Below, one piece after another: positions 57,931-64,000 of a DNA stretch of 64,000 nt. This stretch comes from Ipomoea triloba (taxonomy: Eukaryota; Streptophyta; Magnoliopsida; Solanales; Convolvulaceae). The translations under genes were made by a program, and so were the position numbers. Position 1 is the first letter of the stretch, and each line of letters opens with the position of its first letter. Below the pieces are notes generated by a model. That model was not told the origin of the DNA. It saw only the letters and a program-made list of their open reading frames with translations, and made no database searches. The DNA lies in contig NC_044918.1 of NCBI RefSeq assembly GCF_003576645.1, forward strand, positions 30,269,145-30,333,144. The letters run 5' to 3'.

Positions 57931-58465
57931 CATGGTTGCAGTAAGCGCTAGGCGCTAGTCGGGCGCTAGACTAGTGCCTAGCTCTTAAGCGGTCTAGTTG
58001 GTACCTAGGTGGCGACTTATAAAAACAAAAAATTAATTCATGTGTGTGGGAGTTTTGCCCAGCAAATGAACATGTTCTTAAGGGGAATACCTTTTGCGCC
58101 AGGGAGTTTTTTCTTGATCTTCAGCAGCTCATGGAAAAGATGTAAGCATGTAAACCACATAGGATAGTTAATATGTGGTAATAAATAATGGATCTACTAA
58201 CCTCCAGAGTTTAAAACCTTGGTTGCTATGACCGATGTCTGTTGAGAAGAGGCTCATCGGGCTGCTTATGGAGTCACCGTAAAAACCAAAGTTGTTTCTC
58301 CCACTTGACTCAGTAATTTAGATGGTGTATTGCGTGAACTGAGTAGTGAGAGGACTTGGAGTCTATCTATAGTCCTACATCCCATCAATGTAGGTAACCA
58401 ACTACCTAATGCTGACCAAAGACTAGTACTTAGTCAGCCTAGATAGTTTGCACCACATAAAATAC
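57931..58465. other. Repeat-derived intergenic sequence
   Basis: AAGCGCTAGGCGCTAGTCGG ... AGTGCCTAGCTCTTAAGCGG is a word pattern seen in many dispersed plant repeats. No gene or exact boundary is recognised. Confidence 0.4.
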
Positions 58466-58468
58466 TTA

Positions 58469-58768
58469 GGGTGTGTTTGGTTGGTGGGTTTTGGTATAAG
58501 GTATGAGTATCAAAGTGATTGTTCTTGTTTGGTTCATAGGTTTTTAGAATACTACTATGGGTTTGGAATACCCCATTAATTCGAAAACCCATGCCCTAAT
58601 GAAATAAGGGCTTCATTTCCCTTCATCCTTTCTTCCCCAACTATTAATAACCATTCCCATTCCCCCTACTATCAAACATGCAAAATAGTTTCACCAAAAC
58701 CCATTACTCTTACCAAGTATTTGATACCCATACCGATTCCGATTCCTATGTGCGAACCAAAGACACCC
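58469..58768. mobile_element. PIF/Harbinger MITE with TTA duplication
   Basis: Ends GGGTGTGTTTGGTTGG and CGAACCAAAGACACCC, flanked by TTA at 58466-58468 and 58769-58771. 300 bp, non-coding. Related to the decayed copy at 46797-47144. Confidence 0.88.
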
Positions 58769-59129
58769 TTAGTTTATTATTATTAATAATAATCCTAATA
58801 ATAATAATAATAATAACAAAAGGGAAAATGTTACATTCTCGCACTTGGTGCAAACATGAAACTCCAAGAACAAGATTACACCAACCATAATGACATGTCC
58901 TCCTTAGTGCAAGTAGTATCCATTATGATCAAATGCAAATTGCCTTAGAGTACTTAGGTAATCAACTTAATGAAACAAACCATATGTTCATTTCAAGTCC
59001 ACTGAAGTATTTTCTTAATTAGATAAAACTGAAATAAAGTGTACACACTAAAAAAGAAAATATCTGAAGTGTCTGAACTGCAAAAGAATTTCATTAAATT
59101 GAACTGAATGTATATACAAAATTATAAAG

Positions 59130-60718
59130 TGGACGAAAGTCTCATCTTTTGAACAAGATCCTTGAATTTAAATAGAGGCATGCCTTTAGTCAAAGGATCT
59201 GCTAACAACTTTGTGATAATGTGTTAAATGACAACTTATTTGCGTTTAACACGCTCTCTAAGGGTTAAGAACTTAATGTTGATATGCTTAATTCGACTCC
59301 CATTTTTGTCATTTTTTTAAACTAGGAAGACAACATCAGAGTTGTTATAGTAGACTTTTAATGGCTTAGATACATAATCTACGATTCTAAGCCCGGAGAT
59401 GAAATTCTTGAGTCATACAAGTTACGAAGTGGCCTCAAAAAACGTACCCAAAAGTTGACCTCCGAGTATCAACATAACCAACGAAGTCCGCATTAGAATA
59501 TCCAGCAACATCTAGGATATCCGTCTGTCCAAAACCCAAACTTATCCCCTTTTGCTATGGGAGCAATACTCGGTGAACTTTGTTAATATAGGTTTCCTGC
59601 AGTAGACCTAGAATGTCCCGGGACCTATCCCTATGAATCTTTATGCCAACGACAAAAGACGCATCACCCAAATCTTTCATATCAAAATTTTGGAAAGGAA
59701 TTGTTTCACGTCGCGAAGCATCCCCACATCATTAGCAGTAAGTAGGATGTCATCCACATATAACACAAGGAAACATATTTTACTCCCAGTGACCTTCTGG
59801 TATATACATTGAACTAAGATACTTTCAACAAAGCCAAATGAAGAAATGACTCCGTCAAACTTAATATACCATTGGCGGGAAGCTTGTTTTAAGCCATATA
59901 TGAATTTCCTAAGCCTACACACTAAATTTTCACCACCCCTAGAAGAAAAACCTTCAAGTTGTTTCATATAAACATCCTCTTCTAGATCACCATTTTAGAA
60001 AAGCAGTTTTCACATCCATTTGTTACAACTCAAAATTAAAGTGTGCAACTAAAGCCAGAATGACCCGAATCTTGTGGAACCTTTTGGACTTATTATTTGA
60101 CATACAATCCAATTTAGGATGTATGAAAGACAATTAAATCCATTATCTTTAGTGAAGTATTTTAATGACCTTTTTCTAAATGATCACTTCCACTAATTAA
60201 TGATATAGCACTTATAATTGATTTGACCAACTAAGTAATGAACATATACTTCCCCACCATTAGTTGGGCATACTAAATAATCAATATTTGGTTCCAATTA
60301 TAGTCCAATCTTTCATGGCTTCTAACCACAAATCAGACTGTGCACAATTCGTGGCTTGTGAAAACGTGTTAGGATCATTTTCGGCTCCAATGTCAGATTC
60401 TTGTAGACACGATACATAATGGCTAGGTACTGCTGAACGCCTCAGCCGAGTAGACCGTCTTAATGTTGGAACACCAGCACCTTAAGAAGGTTGTGGCGCC
60501 ACTACCTCTTCGGGTATTGAGGGCAGTTCTTGAATTGGTTCAGTCTATATCGGTTCAGGAACTTGCTGTAAATCATGAATTGGATCAACCATCAATTTGA
60601 AATCTAGTTCAGGAGGTTGCTGTAAGTCCTGAACTGTTTCTCCCTAAGTTTGAGTTTCAACAGCTTGTGGAATGTCAACGGTTGGTTGTATAACCACAGG
60701 CGGGATTGAAGGCATGTT
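59130..60718 (-). pseudogene. Decayed Ty1/Copia pol (reverse transcriptase and RNase H)
   Basis: On the minus strand: RRSTRLRRSAVPSHYVSCLQ (about 60460-60400), the linker before reverse transcriptase; then the RT core with KFIYGLKQASRQWYIKFDG and the catalytic YVDD motif in FLVLYVDDILLTANDVGML (59967-59677); then, after stops, the RNase H C-terminus ADPLTKGMPLFKFKDLV (about 59200-59145). Many stops and frameshifts separate them and much of pol is missing. Integrase and gag are not seen. TGTACACTTTATTTCAG downstream on the minus strand (about 59045) could start a 3' LTR ending near 58827 (GAATGTAACA), but no partner LTR is visible. Confidence 0.85.
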
Positions 60719-60719
60719 G

Positions 60720-61346
60720 CCTAAAATTAGGCCACTGAACAAAAAAAAAAGTACAATTAGGCCACTGAACAATCCAAATGTATGCAATTTCATCTAATAG
60801 CATGTTACCATGCTTTTCATCAGGTTACTTGCTTACGTGGACGGTGAGTTGACATTTTAAAATAATTTTTAATGATAAATTATTAAAATAAAAAATTAAA
60901 ATAATTAATTAAAAAAAACACACCTATGGCCACCCCTTTAATAATACTCTTGCCACTTTGATAGGAAATCTGTGGATGAATCAAATTTAATTAATAATAA
61001 TAATAATAATAATTATTATTATTATTATTATTATTATTATTTACGAAAAATCAACTTCTTTCACAAAATAACTTTTGCTTTATCATGGTGTGTGCGTGTT
61101 TTTTTTTTTTTATAGATTTTTTAGATTTTTATTTTTTATTTTAATAGTTTATTATTAAAAATTATTTTAAAATATCAATTCACCATCCACGTAAGCAAGT
61201 AACCTGATGAAATGGATGGTAATCTGCTATCAGGTGAAATCGCATACATTTGGAGTGTTCAGTAGTCTAATTATACTTTTTTTTTGTTCAATGACCTAAT
61301 TGCACTTTTAGGTTACGTTCAGTGGCTAATTTGAACCTTATTCGGG
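60720..61346. mobile_element. Foldback MITE family (ACCTGATAGCAGGTTACC), copy 3, full length
   Basis: Left arm CTAAAATTAGGCCACTGAAC ... AAATGTATGCAATTTCATCT; right arm (inverted) TTCAAATTAGCCACTGAACG ... AAATGTATGCGATTTCACCT. Arms are about 200 bp. The loop region has AAT/ATT microsatellites (60993-61040). It abuts the decayed Copia pol, so it probably inserted into that retroelement. Confidence 0.83.
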
Positions 61347-62683
61347 TGTAAAATTAGAAACTTAATTAGAATAATTATCACTTTTTATCGTATGAGAACT
61401 TGGGTATTATTATATTTCAATAGTTATACTATGGACTCGAGTCCACTTTACATGGTGAATTCGTCACAATTTACATACTGAATGTTCACAATTCAAATTC
61501 TGAACATTTAGTATGTAATTTGTGAACATTTAGTATGTAAACTATAAACATTACGTATGTAAATTGTGTATTTTGGATCCATGTTTACCTTCGTCCACAA
61601 AATAATTTGCCTTTTGGCAATTAGGTCCGATCTACAGACTATTAATTTGATTAATAAGTCTAGGACTATTGAATTATTGTTATTACTATTATTGATCCAT
61701 CTATCAAAGTAAACCATCAAATATTACCGGGAACAAGCACATGTCTAACAAATGATGATTTTATTGTAAAAATATCTATTTTAGTGGCCATTATCCTACT
61801 TTATAGGGTTAGGGATAGTGATCGGTTATTTTCCTATGTTGTAACGTTTTATGGTGATAATAACTTCTTTTCTAATAAGAATGCGATTATGAGTTCTAGG
61901 GTTCAATTTGATCTTCTTCTCTTTTTCCTATCTGCATAATTATTGCATAACATTATACAAGCTAAGATTTATACGAACATAAATTTAAGTTTACAACAGT
62001 TTTTTTTTTTTTTTTTCAATCAATGAATTTTAGAAGACAAAATTGTCTATTTCTAGCTCATAAGTTTCAATCATCACTAGATCCAATTAATTTTGGACCT
62101 CCACTTCCTCAGTCCAATCACCCAGACCCAATATCTCCATAATTATCATGTTTTAATTTCAATAATTTGAACACAATATTATGTAAGTTCAAGAGTTATT
62201 TCCAATTTTTTTTCTTAAATTTATGGGTGACATTTCACTTTGAATCATTTTTTTCATAATATTCTCTGTTAGTCTTAATATTGTTGTAGCGTGATTATTT
62301 TTTATTCACTAGCAACAAACCTATTTAAATGACACTAAATATACGATCATTTCAGTCTATTCAATTGTAAGTGTTAATTTCTTTTTTTGATCCTAGATTT
62401 ATATGTCATTCTACTATTGTAGAGGCTCATGTTATGGAGGCTCTACTGCGGAGGCGCGGAATGCAATTAAATAAGACAGGGGACTCTAGCTATAATTAAC
62501 AATTTTTCGAAAATATAAAGTGAAAATATAGCGGGCTAACCCACTTTGTATATAAAGAGATCAAAATGTCCTCGTATTTAACGCCATTTAAACATGTTTG
62601 TTGACAGATGACCATAAAAATTGTCATGCCTCAAGGACAAAAAATGGAATTAAATTTAAGTTTAAAGACCTATATACATGATC
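61347..62683. other. Intergenic, no gene recognised
   Basis: AT-rich. A fragment at about 61417-61450 matches the left end of the CCATGGACC MITE family. A poly-T tract lies near 62000-62017. No coding frame of interest. Confidence 0.45.
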
Positions 62684-63233
62684 GCGTTCAAATGAGAACA
62701 GTGTGCCCAGAAGAGAACACGGAACGCATGATATCCGTCCACGTGTCCAGATTTAATAGATGAGAAACACAGATTTAAAAAATGCAGTGGCATTTTTGTA
62801 AATAATTGAGCATCAAAATGCAAGTAAAATGTATTACAAGTGGAAGTAGCAGTTTCATATAGTGCACCTAAGTGCAAGTAAAATGTATTACATGTGCAAA
62901 TAAAATTTACACTGAGCATCAATACTAAGTACACCTAACGTTATAACTATTTGCACCTAACATTATAATTAGTTGTGCATATAGGTGCACGAATTTTAAC
63001 AAGGTAAATTACTTGCACGGTAAGTGAAAATATGTGCACTTGTAAGTGATTTTACTTGCAAAGGTGCATCAGCTACTTACACTTATAAAGCATTTACTTG
63101 CACCATAGTTCGAGTTATTTACGAAAATGTCACCGCATCGTTTTTTAAAATTACATCGATTCGTTGGTCTGGACACGTGGACAGCTGTAAATGGTTCTTA
63201 TTTCTCTCCTAGGCGCTTGTTCTCATTAGAGCG
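62684..63233. mobile_element. MITE with inverted ends GCGTTCAAATGAGAACA
   Basis: The left end GCGTTCAAATGAGAACA and right end TGTTCTCATTAGAGCG are inverted. Further in, TCCACGTGTCCAGA (left) mirrors TCTGGACACGTGGA (right). The interior is built of words such as GTGCACCTAAGTGCAAGTAA and TACTTGCAC repeated on both strands. An AT microsatellite starts 6 bp after its right end. Confidence 0.75.
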
Positions 63234-63238
63234 TGCCG

Positions 63239-63239
<1 letters not shown>

Positions 63240-63313
<74 letters not shown>
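63240..63313. repeat. (AT)n microsatellite
   Basis: About 37 uninterrupted AT units, the longest perfect AT tract in the window. Confidence 0.95.
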
Positions 63314-63315
<2 letters not shown>

Positions 63316-64000
63316 AACATGCCTTTAGGTGTGAATATGTCTAATTGTGGTTGTCAATTTTGTGAGATCTGATGGTTGTTATTTTATTTTGGTATATTAA
63401 TTATTTGGCAGTTTTTTTAAGTTGGGGGCATTTTAGTTATTTGTTACCATATATCTTTATTAGTTGTGCTTTTACTTATGAATTTTCAATTCTTTTAGCA
63501 TTGTTACCGTGTCCCGTTCTTTTCTAGCGCGCAATTCAGTGTTGTGAGTTGTACATCGTAGGCTAGTGAGATGTGTATTATTGCACTTAGCGCGATGCAT
63601 CATAAGACATTGGGATGTCCATATTAAGATGTGGGGCTATGTGGGGATGTGCTTGAATGCACAACCAGAGAGTTACTAATGCACAATGAGTTATCAAATC
63701 TGTTCTCACAGTCAGACATTGTCACGGTTGTACAGCCTTGGTTGTGGCCCGGCTTGTTCATCTAAAAGGCATCGGCTTCGGCTCTGCTGCGTGGTGATTT
63801 GCAGTGAACAATCAAAATATACAATAAAGTAGAAAGAGACCAAAAATACAGAGATAATCGTCAAGTCTTTTATTAATAATCTTTCAGTATAATATATACA
63901 AGATATATAAAGTTCTAGTATAACTACAATACTATAAACGATGAAGAGGTATTATCATAGTATAATACTTATAGTAATAATTAATTGTTAGCCAATAAGG
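63314..64000. other. Right edge, no gene recognised
   Basis: AT-rich, with a somewhat GC-richer part (63530-63790) that loosely resembles 30590-30860 in reverse. No coding frame or clear element boundary. Confidence 0.45.

Noticed and set aside
59677..59967. Functional reverse transcriptase gene
   Set aside because: Only the YVDD block is open; upstream and downstream parts of pol are interrupted by stops and partly missing.

Overview
The window is nuclear DNA of a flowering plant, almost certainly a core eudicot. The genes are intron-rich with GT-AG splicing, gene spacing is several kb, the background is AT-rich, and gaps between genes are filled with plant transposon families. Every identified protein has a clear land-plant family. 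A tentative guess is an asterid such as Convolvulaceae; I cannot prove the species.

Layout. (1) 1-2198 (+): 3' part of a DYW-class PPR RNA-editing protein (MEF29/At4g30700-like). (2) 3587-8303 (-): complete 12-exon secondary-wall cellulose synthase CESA7/IRX3, convergent with the PPR gene. (3) 9.3-12.0 kb: three MITEs with intact target-site duplications, AT microsatellites and a degenerate GGTGCGT repeat. (4) 12404-18605 (-): chloroplast translation initiation factor IF-3 (SVR9 type), 9 exons, with MITEs, a SINE and a striking inverted repeat in its introns. (5) 18.8-24.7 kb: transposon-rich block with a decayed CACTA transposase, tandem repeats, a 1.6-kb MULE-type element holding an assembly gap, and a foldback element. 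(6) 25560-29825 (+): 9-exon CYP85A-like cytochrome P450. (7) 31151-35438: non-autonomous Ty3/Gypsy LTR retrotransposon with 5-bp target duplication, gag only, and long tandem arrays. (8) 35.7-37.9 kb: MITEs, Helitron-like ends, AAT microsatellites. (9) 38287-42169 (+): 10-exon MPS1/PRD2 meiotic gene. (10) 43-46.3 kb: four foldback or MULE-like MITEs in a row. (11) 46470-46751 (+): small membrane or secreted protein. (12) 48530-51174 (-): chloroplast PsbP-domain protein (PPD7-like). (13) 52-56 kb: repeats. (14) 56232-57060 (+): small secreted-peptide-like gene. (15) 57.5-64 kb: foldback elements, a Harbinger-type MITE, a decayed Copia pol, another MITE and a long AT tract.

The genes form no operon or gene cluster. 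They are independent housekeeping and developmental genes: wall synthesis, plastid translation, plastid lumen, organelle RNA editing, brassinosteroid-type oxidation and meiotic double-strand-break formation. The PPR and IF-3 genes correspond, as I recall, to neighbouring Arabidopsis genes (At4g30700 and At4g30690), so this part probably preserves old microsynteny with CESA7 lying between them. No CRISPR, phage, tRNA or rRNA gene was found. I do not see a convincing undescribed biochemical system. The most unusual signals are structural: the inverted repeat around a 34-nt IF-3 exon, a series of long-hairpin MITEs, the rearranged Gypsy element, and an over-represented 9-mer TACTCCGTA.
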